In this document: one piece after another, positions 35,579 through 48,593 of the stretch
Numbering within the stretch: the stretch's first letter is position 1
Layout: every line of letters starts with the position of its first letter
Origin: Fidelibacterota bacterium
Lineage (GTDB): Bacteria; Pseudomonadota; Alphaproteobacteria; Rhodospirillales; Rhodospirillaceae
Reading direction: 5' to 3'
DNA: 62,650 nucleotides
NCBI GenBank assembly: GCA_947476895.1
Contig: CANJRX010000011.1
Span: 1 to 62,650 of the forward strand
The notes under the pieces: generated by a model
What the model saw: only the letters and a program-made list of their open reading frames with translations
What the model was told of the DNA's origin: nothing
The model's database searches: none
Made by a program: the position numbers and the translations under genes

Positions 35579-37081
35579 CTATTCGTTCAGGCTGATATTG
35601 GTGGCCGCAGTTTCTTCAGTGCGGTTCCACCATCCGCCGCCCAGGGCCACAAACAAGGCCGCGGTATCGGCGTAACGGTTGGCTTGGGCTTGCACCAACG
35701 CCACGCGCGCTTGTTGGTAGGTGCGCTGGGCGTCGAGCAAGGTCAGGAAAGTGGTGGCGCCCGATTGGAAGCGGTTCTGGGCGATATTGAAGTTGTCTTC
35801 CGCCGCGCGGGCCGCTTCAAGCTGGGCCTTCACGGCTTCGGCATCCACTTGCAGCGCGCGCAACACGTCGGCGACATTCTGGAAGGCTGCGATCACGGTG
35901 CCGCGATACTGCGCGGCCGCGCGATCGTAAGCGGCCTTCGCCGCGTGGCGTTGGTGCAAAAGCTCGCCGCCGTGGAACAACGGTTGCGTGAGGCCTGCGC
36001 CCAAGCTCCAGATCGTTGAACCCGGGTTCAACAAATCCGAGAACCGCGAAGCCGAATTGCCGTAGCTCGCGTTGAGTGAAATCTGCGGCAGCATCAGCGC
36101 AGTCGCCACGCCCACATCGGCGCTGGCGGCGTGCATCATGGCTTCCGAGGCGCGGATATCTGGGCGCTGTTGCACCAGTTCCGACGGCAGGCTCACAGGA
36201 AGATTTTCAGGCAGTTTCAGCGATGCGAGATCGAAGGTCTCCGGCGTAGCATCGTCGGGGAAGCGACCGGCCAGGGCCAGCAACTGATTGGTGACCTGTG
36301 AGAGTGATTTCTGCAACGCGGGCATCTGCGCGCGGGTTTGCGCCACGGCGGCAACTTGCGTCAACACATCGGCCTCGGCGATGCCGCCAAGTTCCAGCTG
36401 CAGGCGCAAGACGCCAAGTTGCTCTTCCTGCGAATTCAAAATGGCCTGCGTGGCTTCAAGCTGCGCGCGCAAAGCGGCCTGCTGCACGGCGGTGACGATG
36501 ATGTTGGACGTCAACGTGAGATATGCCGCTTCCAATTGGAAGCGCGTCTGTTCCGTCTGCGCCTTAGTGCCTTCCAGCGCGCGGCGTGAACCGCCCCACA
36601 GGTCTATGGCGTAAGACACCGACACCGAGGCCGTGGTGAGGGTAAAGGGCGGAACGCTAGATGCGCCGGTTCCACCAAAGTTGCTGTAGTTCTGCGCGCG
36701 CGACGCGTTCAGGTGACCATCGATGGCCGGAAACAAGATGCTGGTTTGCGCGCGCTGGGTTTCCTGAGCGACGCGCAAGCTGGCCTGGGCTGCTTGCAGG
36801 CTCGGACTATTCTTGATGGCCTGTTCGATGAGCGCGTTCAGCTGCGGCGATTGGAACAGCATCCACCACTGCGCGGAAATACCTTCACCGGCAATAAAGT
36901 TTTGCGCGCCGCCGCCGGGAATGTCGGCGTTCGCTGTGACACCTGACAAAGGTTCGCGCGTGTATCCGCTGACCGCGGGCGCGACCGGCTTCTTGAAATC
37001 CGGTCCGACGGCGCAGCCGGCTAGAACCAATCCGATGGCTGCGATGCTCGCGGCGTTGTGGATCACTCTTTTCGAAGACAC
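35579..37081 (-). CDS. RND efflux outer-membrane channel lipoprotein (NodT/OprM family)
   Basis: About 500 residues with a lipoprotein signal (IAAIGLVLAGCAVGPDFKKP; lipobox LAGC) and OprM/TolC-type repeats of long helices and beta segments (AQWWMLFQSPQLNALIEQAI; SVSYAIDLWGGSRRALEG; SELVQQRPDIRASEAMMHAA). GTG at 37081 is chosen because AAGGA sits eight bases upstream; TTG two codons earlier is an alternative. It is the first gene of the efflux operon. The C-terminal end is complete. Confidence 0.93.
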   Translation of the reverse strand: MSSKRVIHNAASIAAIGLVLAGCAVGPDFKKPVAPAVSGYTREPLSGVTANADIPGGGAQNFIAGEGISAQWWMLFQSPQLNALIEQAIKNSPSLQAAQASLRVAQETQRAQTSILFPAIDGHLNASRAQNYSNFGGTGASSVPPFTLTTASVSVSYAIDLWGGSRRALEGTKAQTEQTRFQLEAAYLTLTSNIIVTAVQQAALRAQLEATQAILNSQEEQLGVLRLQLELGGIAEADVLTQVAAVAQTRAQMPALQKSLSQVTNQLLALAGRFPDDATPETFDLASLKLPENLPVSLPSELVQQRPDIRASEAMMHAASADVGVATALMLPQISLNASYGNSASRFSDLLNPGSTIWSLGAGLTQPLFHGGELLHQRHAAKAAYDRAAAQYRGTVIAAFQNVADVLRALQVDAEAVKAQLEAARAAEDNFNIAQNRFQSGATTFLTLLDAQRTYQQARVALVQAQANRYADTAALFVALGGGWWNRTEETAATNISLNE

Positions 37082-37407
37082 CGGCAATATCCTTACGGCT
37101 TCTGTGACACGCTTGGGCGCTCAGGAAGAGACGGAAAACAAAGGTGTGTAAGCCACCTTACAGAGCGGGCTTTCTATCGGAATGACAACCTGAGGGCAAT
37201 ATAGTTTGCTGCATCGCGGGGTATACCAAAATTCATCGGTCTCGGCAGTTAAACACGGCGCAAAAGGCCGTCATTTAACCCGTTTGTTACAAAGGCCTAT
37301 TGAGTTCCAGGCTTTGTCGCAGACGTTAACAATCGCCCCCGGTTTTCAAGACGCGAAACCCTGGATTTTGGGGCTCCGAGTCCTTTGCGGCGATCACATA
37401 TATTTTC

Positions 37408-37422
37408 GTTAGCTAAGCTAAC
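37408..37422. promoter_or_regulatory. Perfect 15-bp palindrome upstream of the efflux operon
   Basis: GTTAGCT-A-AGCTAAC lies in the otherwise gene-free stretch 37082–37474, between the efflux operon start and the barstar remnant. Its size and symmetry fit a MarR- or TetR-family operator, the usual controllers of such pumps. No regulator gene is adjacent. The rest of the stretch holds nothing I recognise. Confidence 0.4.
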
Positions 37423-37474
37423 TAAATCGCTTTAGCGCGCAGGTCAAGAAGCTTTTGCCGGCGGGCATTCGCGC

Positions 37475-37794
37475 TTACTGTTCCAGGACGAGAATCACAT
37501 TGTCGTCAGATTCCGCCCCCGTGGGACCGTGGGTGCGGAGTATGTCGATTAAGATATCGAAAAGCGGACGCCCTGACGCTGCATCCAACTCAAGTTTTTC
37601 GGCGGATATCCGCGCATCCTGCCATTTCACGATGAAGCCTTCGTCGGCGTCCCGAAGCCCCCACGCAAAACATCGTTAAAGGCATCGAGGTTGCGGCCCC
37701 ACTTGGCGCCCGGTATCAAAACGCGACTCACTTCGTCGAAGAAGGACTCGCGCGACGTTATATATCTGCCTTCAAGAACGTATTCTTTTAGCAT
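37475..37794 (-). pseudogene. Barstar-family inhibitor gene with a one-base frameshift
   Basis: From the ATG at 37794 the frame reads MLKEYVLEGRYITSRESFFD, then GRNLDAFNDVLRGGFGTP, the barstar-like core, but ends at 37627 after 55 residues. Shifting frame at about 37640 restores DEGFIVKWQDARISAEKLEL…GAESDDNVILVLEQ to the TAA at 37475, which completes a normal ~106-residue barstar domain. The 320-nt span is one base short of 107 codons, so a single-base deletion is likely. Barstar inhibits barnase-type ribonucleases; no ribonuclease gene lies nearby. It starts 7 bp after the uvrB stop. Confidence 0.8.
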
Positions 37795-37801
37795 GTGAAA
37801 A

Positions 37802-39988
37802 CTACCGATGGCGTGAGGAGCCGGATTTAGCGCGGGCTTTCGCGGTTTTGCCGAACCCCGGCGTGCCGGGCTTGCCGGCCTGGGACTTAGAAGCGGGCCG
37901 TGCGGGCGCACCCTCGCCATCTTCGCCTTGATCGATCCCCGTGACGGCATCGCCGCCGTATTCCAGCTGCAGCATTTCTAGGCGTTTGATTTCGTCGCGC
38001 AGGCGTGCGGCTTCCTCGAATTCAAGGTCGCCGGCAGCGGCGCGCATTTTCTTGTCCAGGCCGTCGATAGCCGCGCGCAAGTTATGCCCGATGAGGTGCG
38101 GTTCTTCGGCGAGGCCGGTACCCACCGTCACGCGGTCCTTTTCGTAAACGCTGTCCATCACATCGTTGATACGCGAACGCACGGACTCGGGCGTGATGCC
38201 GTTGGCCACATTGAACGCCTGCTGCTTTTCACGGCGGCGGTTGGTTTCGGCGATGGCGGCTTCGAGCGAATCCGTCATCTTGTCGGCATAGAGAATGACG
38301 CGGCCGTCGAGGTTACGTGCCGCGCGGCCGATGGTTTGGATCAGCGACGTGCGCGAGCGCAGAAAGCCTTCCTTGTCGGCATCGAGAATGGCGACCAGGC
38401 CGCACTCAGGGATATCCAAGCCTTCACGCAACAGGTTGATGCCTACCAGCACGTCAAAAGCGCCTAGGCGTAAGTCACGAATGATCTCGATACGCTCAAG
38501 GGTTTCGATGTCCGAATGCATATAACGCACGCGAATACCGTGTTCGTGGAAGTATTCGGTCAGGTCTTCGGCCATGCGCTTAGTCAGCGTTGTGACCAAG
38601 ACGCGCATACCTTTAGCTGCAACGTTTTTACATTCAGCCAGCAGATCATCCACCTGTTTTTCAGCGGGGCGGATAATGCAAACCGGATCGATCAGGCCCG
38701 TGGGGCGGATCAGTTGCTCAGTGAACACACCGCCGGTGCGGTTCAGCTCCCATGCGCCGGGCGTGGCGGAGACATAAACGGTGTCGGGGCGCATTACGTC
38801 CCACTCTTCAAACTTGAGCGGGCGGTTGTCGCGGCACGATGGCAAACGGAAACCATAGTCCGACAGCGTCGATTTGCGGTTGAAGTCGCCTTTATACATG
38901 CCGCCGATCTGCGACACGGCGACGTGGCTTTCGTCGACGAACAGTAGCGCATCTTCGGGCAGGTATTCGAACAACGTCGGCGGCGGCTCGCCCGCTTTGC
39001 GGCCCGTCAGATAGCGCGAATAATTTTCGATGCTTTTGCAGTGGCCGGTAGTCTCGAGCATTTCGAGGTCGAACATGCAGCGCTGCTCCAGGCGCTGTGC
39101 TTCCAGCAGTTTGCCTTGGGCGTGGAACTCTTCCAGGCGCTGCTTCAGCTCGATCTTAATGCCCTTCATAGCCTGCGACAGCGCCGGGCGCGGCGTGACG
39201 TAGTGGCTGCTGGGATAGACCACTTCTTCTTTTAATGACGCAGTCTTCTCGCCGGTCAGCGGATCGAACTCGTGGATGAACTCAACATCGTCGCCGAACA
39301 GCGACACACGCCAGGCGCGGTCTTCGTAGTGGGCCGGGAAAATCTCGACCACATCGCCGCGCACGCGGAATGTGCCGCGGTGGAAATCCAGGTCATTGCG
39401 TTTGTACTGCAAGGCCACGAGTTGCTTCACGAGGTCGGCACGCGGGAACACCATGCCTTCGTGCAGCTTGATGGTCATGCTGGAGTAAGATTCGACCGAG
39501 CCAATACCGTAAATGCAGCTGACCGACGCGACGATGATGGTGTCGCGGCGCGACAGGATCGAGCGCGTGGCCGCGTGGCGCATGCGGTCGATCTGCTCAT
39601 TGATGCTGGAATCTTTCTCGATATAGGTGTCGGTGCGCGGAACGTAGGCTTCCGGCTGGTAGTAGTCGTAATACGACACAAAATATTCGACGGCATTTTC
39701 GGGAAAGAAGTTTTTCATCTCGCCGTAAAGCTGGGCGGCGAGCGTTTTATTGGGCGCAAGGATCAAAGCCGGCCGTCCGGTGCGCGCGATGATGTGCGCC
39801 ATGGTGAAGGTTTTGCCCGACCCCGTGACGCCGAGCAGCACTTGGTCGCGCTCTTTGCCTTCCAGACCCGCTACGAGGTCTTCGATGGCGCGGGGCTGGT
39901 CGCCGGCGGGCGTAAAGCCGCTCACCAGCTTAAAATTAGCCCGGGGACCCGCTGGGGGCTTGGCGTAAAGGGGAACGACAACGGACAT
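37802..39988 (-). CDS. uvrB: UvrABC excinuclease subunit B
   Basis: UvrB verifies DNA damage and recruits UvrC in nucleotide excision repair. The 728-residue product has Walker [12 protein letters not shown], the beta-hairpin region [25 protein letters not shown], helicase motifs ([29 protein letters not shown]) and the C-terminal UVR domain [20 protein letters not shown] for UvrC binding. A basic tail ([15 protein letters not shown]) extends beyond the UVR domain. I saw no LexA box in the short upstream region. Confidence 0.97.
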   Translation of the reverse strand: MSVVVPLYAKPPAGPRANFKLVSGFTPAGDQPRAIEDLVAGLEGKERDQVLLGVTGSGKTFTMAHIIARTGRPALILAPNKTLAAQLYGEMKNFFPENAVEYFVSYYDYYQPEAYVPRTDTYIEKDSSINEQIDRMRHAATRSILSRRDTIIVASVSCIYGIGSVESYSSMTIKLHEGMVFPRADLVKQLVALQYKRNDLDFHRGTFRVRGDVVEIFPAHYEDRAWRVSLFGDDVEFIHEFDPLTGEKTASLKEEVVYPSSHYVTPRPALSQAMKGIKIELKQRLEEFHAQGKLLEAQRLEQRCMFDLEMLETTGHCKSIENYSRYLTGRKAGEPPPTLFEYLPEDALLFVDESHVAVSQIGGMYKGDFNRKSTLSDYGFRLPSCRDNRPLKFEEWDVMRPDTVYVSATPGAWELNRTGGVFTEQLIRPTGLIDPVCIIRPAEKQVDDLLAECKNVAAKGMRVLVTTLTKRMAEDLTEYFHEHGIRVRYMHSDIETLERIEIIRDLRLGAFDVLVGINLLREGLDIPECGLVAILDADKEGFLRSRTSLIQTIGRAARNLDGRVILYADKMTDSLEAAIAETNRRREKQQAFNVANGITPESVRSRINDVMDSVYEKDRVTVGTGLAEEPHLIGHNLRAAIDGLDKKMRAAAGDLEFEEAARLRDEIKRLEMLQLEYGGDAVTGIDQGEDGEGAPARPASKSQAGKPGTPGFGKTAKARAKSGSSRHR

Positions 39989-40156
39989 TCGGGAAGGACT
40001 TTCAGGTTTCCCTATACATAAGCCAGGGATAGGCGGTTCGCCACCGCCTCCGATGTCGTTTTTTCAGCCTTTTAAAGGGTTTTCGGCGGTTGCGGTGCGC
40101 CCCGCACGGCAGTATTGTCCGCGCCCGCGAGAGGAATTTTCCTCTTTCGCTTATAG

Positions 40157-41371
<1,215 letters not shown>

Positions 41372-41391
41372 GCGTAGCTGCAAAACTGACG

Positions 41392-41420
41392 AACGGCGCT
41401 CCGAAAAGGGCGCCGTTTTT
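41392..41420 (+). terminator. Aminotransferase terminator
   Basis: AACGGCGC/GGCGCCGTT with a TCCGAAAA-containing loop, followed by TTTTGTTTG, lies 21 bp after the stop codon. Confidence 0.85.
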
Positions 41421-41445
41421 GTTTGTGCGTGTGAGAAGCGGATAG

Positions 41446-41720
41446 CCCATAAAATTTTCGCCCCTAGGGCGGAGGACCCTAGGGGCGAAAGTTTCCGAGG
41501 GAGGCTTCGACACCTGATTAGACTGGTCGCGGGCTTGGCGCCCTTTGACCGCGGCGAACATCGGGGGGAGGACCCTATTTCGCCTAGTCTACCCTTAGAC
41601 CAAGTGATGGATCGGGGGAGGACCGGGCCATCACGAGTTTTCCAGTTACACCTCGCATCTCTTGCGGGTTTCCGGGGGAGGACCGGTCCGCCGCTTTGTG
41701 CGATGCAACATCTGAGGATT
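41446..41720 (-). ncRNA. Candidate small RNA: four hairpins each exposing a UCCUCC(C/G) loop
   Basis: Four consecutive inverted repeats each close an exactly 7-base loop. Plus-strand loop positions are 41676–41682, 41616–41622 and 41566–41572 (GGGAGGA) and 41470–41476 (CGGAGGA); on the minus strand these read UCCUCCC three times and UCCUCCG once. Stems: GCGG…CCGG/CCGG…CCGC; GTGATGG…CGG/CCG…CCATCAC; GGCGAA…GGG/CCC…TTCGCC; and a 14-bp perfect stem TTTCGCCCCTAGGG/CCCTAGGGGCGAAA. In minus direction the last stem is followed by ATTTTATGG, a fair terminator, and a weak promoter (TTGCAT 41755–41750, N16, TATGAC 41733–41728) lies upstream. The loops complement Shine–Dalgarno sequences, as in alphaproteobacterial cuckoo/CcsR RNAs. 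Plus-strand transcription would instead give GGA loops like CsrA-binding RNAs. Confidence 0.65.
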
Positions 41721-41841
41721 AAGCTACGTCATAACCCTCACTGTTTCCAATGCAATTGCGGAATACCGCTATGCAGCATACGCATGCCTACCGGCGCGTT
41801 ACAACGCACATGCGAAATAAGGTTAACGTCAGAAAATGGCT

Positions 41842-42792
41842 CTAGCCCGCGGTTCTGCGGGGCTCTGAACCCGAAAATACGGAGAATTGGGAGCGAGCCC
41901 GAGCTATCTCGCGAACGAGATAATCTCGGAAAACGGCGACGCGCGCCGAATTCCGAAGCTCTTCCGGGTAAACGAAATAGGCGTCGATGGGCGGACCTTC
42001 CAAATCCGGCAGCACCTGCACGAGGTCGCGCGCTTCCTGCAGGAAATATTCCGGCAAGCCGCCGATGCCGATGCCGGCCTTCACAGCACGATAAATGCCG
42101 TAGAGATTATTCACGCGCAGCGACGTGCGCGGTGCGATGGCGTTCTTGTTCAACATGTCTGACAGCCAGTGCACGGTCGAAACCGGCATGACGCCTTCGC
42201 CGAACAGCACGATGTCGTGGTTCTTCAAATCTTCCATGTCGCGCGGCATGCCGCGCTCTTGCAGATATTCCGGCGACGCATACAGGTTGTGACGCTGCGT
42301 GCCGAGATGACGCTGAATCAAATCCGGTTGCTTGGGTTCATTGAAGCGGATCGCGACATCGGCCTCGCGCATCGCGAGATCTAATTCCTGATCGTCGAGA
42401 CGCAAAGTCACTTCGATGTCGGGATAGGTGCGAATGAATTCCTTCAGGCGGCCGGTGAGCCAAACCGATCCGAATGCAACAGTCGTGGTAACGCGCAAAA
42501 TACCTTCGGCGTTCTCTTTGGTTTCGGTCAGCAGGCTTTCGACGTTGTTCAGCTTGGCAAACACGTCGTGCACGGTTTTGTAGAGAAGATCGCCTTGCTC
42601 GGTGAGGATGAGGCCGCGCGCATGGCGGTGAAACAGGCTGACGCCCAGCGCTTCTTCAAGCGCGCTGATCTGGCGGCTGACAGCCGACTGGCTGAGGTTC
42701 AAGGTTTCGCTGGCGCGTGTGAAGCTGCCGGCTTCAGCCACGGCATGGAACACACGCAGTTTGTCCCAATCAAGACGCCCGTGTAGAGGCAT
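41842..42792 (-). CDS. LysR-family transcriptional regulator
   Basis: The 316-residue protein has the N-terminal winged helix-turn-helix (LRVFHAVAEAGSFTRASETL, NLSQSAVSRQISALEEALG) and a periplasmic-binding-protein-like effector domain (GILRVTTTVAFGSVWLTGRL; DVAIRF; GIGIGGLPEYF). It lies 54 bp downstream of trxB on the same strand, so it may be co-transcribed and respond to redox state; that is inference. The candidate small RNA starts about 120 bp after its stop. The effector is unknown. Confidence 0.92.
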   Translation of the reverse strand: MPLHGRLDWDKLRVFHAVAEAGSFTRASETLNLSQSAVSRQISALEEALGVSLFHRHARGLILTEQGDLLYKTVHDVFAKLNNVESLLTETKENAEGILRVTTTVAFGSVWLTGRLKEFIRTYPDIEVTLRLDDQELDLAMREADVAIRFNEPKQPDLIQRHLGTQRHNLYASPEYLQERGMPRDMEDLKNHDIVLFGEGVMPVSTVHWLSDMLNKNAIAPRTSLRVNNLYGIYRAVKAGIGIGGLPEYFLQEARDLVQVLPDLEGPPIDAYFVYPEELRNSARVAVFRDYLVREIARARSQFSVFSGSEPRRTAG

Positions 42793-42846
42793 GGTTCGTC
42801 CCTTTCCTCCAGGGTTCCGCCGCCTTTTAGAGCGGTGGTCTCCAGC

Positions 42847-43788
42847 TTAGCTTTCGCCACCCAAGAAGCGATCTGCTTCCAAAGCCGCCATACAACCCGT
42901 GCCGGCGGCGGTAACCGCCTGACGGTAAATGTGATCCTGCACATCGCCCGCGGCGAAGACGCCGGGGATATTCGTGCGCGTCGAGTCCGCGGCCGTAATG
43001 AGATAGCCGTTCTCGTCCATGTCGAGCACGCCCTTGAACAACTCGGTGTTCGGCGTGTGGCCGATGGCGACGAACACGCCGTCGGTCTTGATCTCTTGCG
43101 GCGCGCCGCTCTTGATGTTCTTCAGGCGCACGCCCGTGACAGTGAGCGGGCCTTCTTTGCCCAACACTTCGTCCACCGCGGAATCCCAAACCACTTGGAT
43201 CTTGGGATGCTTGAACAGGCGGTCTTGCAAAATCTTTTCGGCGCGGAAGTGATCGCGGCGATGCACCAGCGTCACTTTGGTCGCGTGATTGGTGAGATAC
43301 AGCGCTTCCTCGACAGCGGTGTTGCCGCCGCCGATGACCACGACTTCCTTGCCGCGGAAGAAAAAGCCGTCACAGGTCGCGCAAGCCGACACGCCAAAGC
43401 CTTGGAATTTCTTTTCAGACTCGAGGCCCAGCCAACGCGCTGAAGCTCCGGTGGTCACAATCACGGTGTCGGCGGTGTAGGTGTCGCCGGAATCGCCGGT
43501 GAGCGTGAAGGGGCGTTTGGACAGATCGATTTTCACGATCAGGTCATGCATGACCTTGGCGCCCACGTGCTCTGCCTGCTTCTGCATCTGCTCCATAAGC
43601 CAGGGACCCTGGATCACGTCCGGGAAGCCGGGATAGTTCTCGACGTCGGTGGTGATGGTCATCTGGCCGCCGGGCTGCATACCCGCGACGACGATGGGCT
43701 GAAGGCTCGCGCGGGCGGCGTAAATGGCGGCGGTCAGGCCGGCGGGGCCGGATCCGAGAATCAGAACTTTGGTATGGGTGTTCGTCAT
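42847..43788 (-). CDS. trxB: Thioredoxin reductase
   Basis: This FAD enzyme transfers electrons from NADPH to thioredoxin. The 313-residue product has the FAD-binding GSGPAGLTAAIYAARA, the redox-active CATC (residues 136–139) in SACATCDGFFF, the NADPH-binding GGGNTAVEEALYL and the C-terminal FAAGDVQDHIYRQAVTAAGTG. It is divergent from an Lrp-family regulator gene (264-bp region) and upstream of lysR. Confidence 0.96.
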   Translation of the reverse strand: MTNTHTKVLILGSGPAGLTAAIYAARASLQPIVVAGMQPGGQMTITTDVENYPGFPDVIQGPWLMEQMQKQAEHVGAKVMHDLIVKIDLSKRPFTLTGDSGDTYTADTVIVTTGASARWLGLESEKKFQGFGVSACATCDGFFFRGKEVVVIGGGNTAVEEALYLTNHATKVTLVHRRDHFRAEKILQDRLFKHPKIQVVWDSAVDEVLGKEGPLTVTGVRLKNIKSGAPQEIKTDGVFVAIGHTPNTELFKGVLDMDENGYLITAADSTRTNIPGVFAAGDVQDHIYRQAVTAAGTGCMAALEADRFLGGES

Positions 43789-44052
43789 GACACTAAAATT
43801 TGGCTAGGCGTTGGGATGCGATGCAATATTAACGGGTAACATAGAGTTGCTATGCGTTTGGCGCAAGGCAACCGGGGTATAAGGGGCCAAATTGGCCTCT
43901 CCAAAGCTGCTTAACGCATACCTGGACGGAAAAAATCTTTCCTATTGCGCAAAGTACCCCACGTTTTGTAATAATATTTCGCAGATAAGGGGGGTGAGAG
44001 GGAGGCCGAGCGCTTCGCTCTTGTCGTGGGGATTCTTCAAAACGGGTACGCC

Positions 44053-44571
44053 ATGCAACGGGTGAAACTTGACCGCATCGACCGGCAAATCCTGAGCGAT
44101 TTACAGAGCGATGGGCGGATGACCAACGTCGATCTGGCGCAGCGTGCCGGGATCTCGGCGCCGCCCTGCCTGCGCCGCGTAAGGGCTTTGGAACAGGCCG
44201 GCTACATCAAGGGCTACCACGCCCAGTTGGACCCGGCGACGCTGGGGTTCACGGTCACTGTGTTTGCCCACGTGGGCCTCAACAGCCAGGCCGAGGCGGA
44301 TCTCTCTGGCTTCGAAGGCTTGGTTAAGGAATGGCCGGAAGTGCGTGAGTGCCACATGCTGGCCGGCGAGACGGACTTCTTACTTAAAATCGTCGCCAAG
44401 GATTGGGATGCCTATCAGAAGTTCGTCACAGAAAAACTGACGGCCGCGCCCAAGGTGGCCAACGTCAAATCAGCGCTCGGGATTCGCAGTGCCAAAAGCT
44501 TGCCGGGTGTGCCGATCGCCGTCGACGGCGACAAACCCGCGCAGCCGCCGCTGGTTGTTCCCGCCGAATAG
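44053..44571 (+). CDS. Lrp/AsnC-family transcriptional regulator
   Basis: From the ATG at 44053 (MQRVKLDRIDRQILSDLQSD) the product is 172 residues: an N-terminal helix-turn-helix (RMTNVDLAQRAGISAPPCLR), a linker strand and the RAM/effector domain (VRECHMLAGETDFLLKIVAK). A proline-rich tail is a little longer than usual. A GTG nine codons upstream is an alternative start. It is divergent from trxB. Amino acid-responsive control is typical of the family; targets are not evident. Confidence 0.9.
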   Translation: MQRVKLDRIDRQILSDLQSDGRMTNVDLAQRAGISAPPCLRRVRALEQAGYIKGYHAQLDPATLGFTVTVFAHVGLNSQAEADLSGFEGLVKEWPEVRECHMLAGETDFLLKIVAKDWDAYQKFVTEKLTAAPKVANVKSALGIRSAKSLPGVPIAVDGDKPAQPPLVVPAE

Positions 44572-44600
44572 AATCGCTGACGTCAACACGACTCAACTGT

Positions 44601-44742
44601 CGTCCTCGGACTTGATCCGAGGGCCCAGAGCAGTATTGAAGAACGGCTGCCAAGGAACGCAATGCGCGTTGCCTAGTGCGGAGTTTCAAAAGTCTGTCGG
44701 AGTTTTTTACCCTGGACCCTCGGGTCAAGCCCGAGGGTGACG
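44601..44742. repeat. MITE-like dispersed element with terminal inverted hairpins
   Basis: The left end holds CCTCGGACTTGATCCGAGG and the right end CCCTCGGGTCAAGCCCGAGG, which are inverted copies of each other, about 140 bp apart. The interior has no coding capacity. The segment 44625–44649 is identical to part of 10769–10819. Non-autonomous elements of this type are widespread between genes in alphaproteobacteria; no transposase is recognised. Confidence 0.75.
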
Positions 44743-44770
44743 TTCAGAGTATTGTTTAAGCGCCGTAGCG

Positions 44771-45250
44771 CTACTTAAATTTTACTTTGAGAACTTCATA
44801 CGCCTTGCCGCCGCCAGGCGCGGTCACTTCCGCGGTGTCGCCTTCGGTCTTGCCGATCAGCGCGCGGCCTAAGGGTGATTGCACCGAGACCTTGTTCTTC
44901 TTGATGTCAGCTTCGTAGGGGCCGACCAGGAAGTAGGTGATTTCTTCGTCGGTATCTACGTCGGCCACGGTGACCGATGCGCCGAAGCGCACGACCTTGC
45001 CGCCGGAGAGTTTGCTGAGGTCGATGACATCGGCGCGGCTGACGACATCTTCCAGCTCGATGATGCGGCCTTCGATGAAACTCTGCTTTTCACGCGCAGC
45101 ATGATACTCGGCGTTTTCCGACAAATCGCCGTGCTCGCGGGCTTCGGCGATCTGTTTGATCACCGCATAGCGTTCAACGGTTTTGAGCTGGTGCAGCTCT
45201 TCCTTGAGCGGCGCCAAGCCTTCCGCCGTCATTGGAATTTTCTCCACCAC
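44771..45250 (-). CDS. greA: Transcription elongation factor GreA
   Basis: GreA rescues backtracked RNA polymerase by stimulating transcript cleavage. The 159-residue product has the N-terminal coiled coil with the catalytic acidic tip (EHGDLSENAEYHAAREKQ) and the C-terminal FKBP-like domain (ITYFLVGPYEADIKKNKVSV, SPLGRALIGKTEGDTAEV). Its length is typical. It is downstream of carB on the same strand (77-bp gap). Confidence 0.97.
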   Translation of the reverse strand: MVEKIPMTAEGLAPLKEELHQLKTVERYAVIKQIAEAREHGDLSENAEYHAAREKQSFIEGRIIELEDVVSRADVIDLSKLSGGKVVRFGASVTVADVDTDEEITYFLVGPYEADIKKNKVSVQSPLGRALIGKTEGDTAEVTAPGGGKAYEVLKVKFK

Positions 45251-45327
45251 GGGGCGCCTCTAAGGTCTAAAGAACACAATTGCCCTCGCCGGGATGACGA
45301 GGGCCACTTAAAGCTGTGTTGGGTCTG

Positions 45328-48591
<3,264 letters not shown>

Positions 48592-48593
48592 GA

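Noticed and set aside
41456-41691. Repeated GGGGGAGGACC motifs as a CRISPR array, iterons or protein-binding direct repeats
   Set aside because: Spacing is irregular (about 50, 60 and 96 bp), and each motif lies exactly in the loop of its own unrelated inverted repeat, which points to RNA structure.
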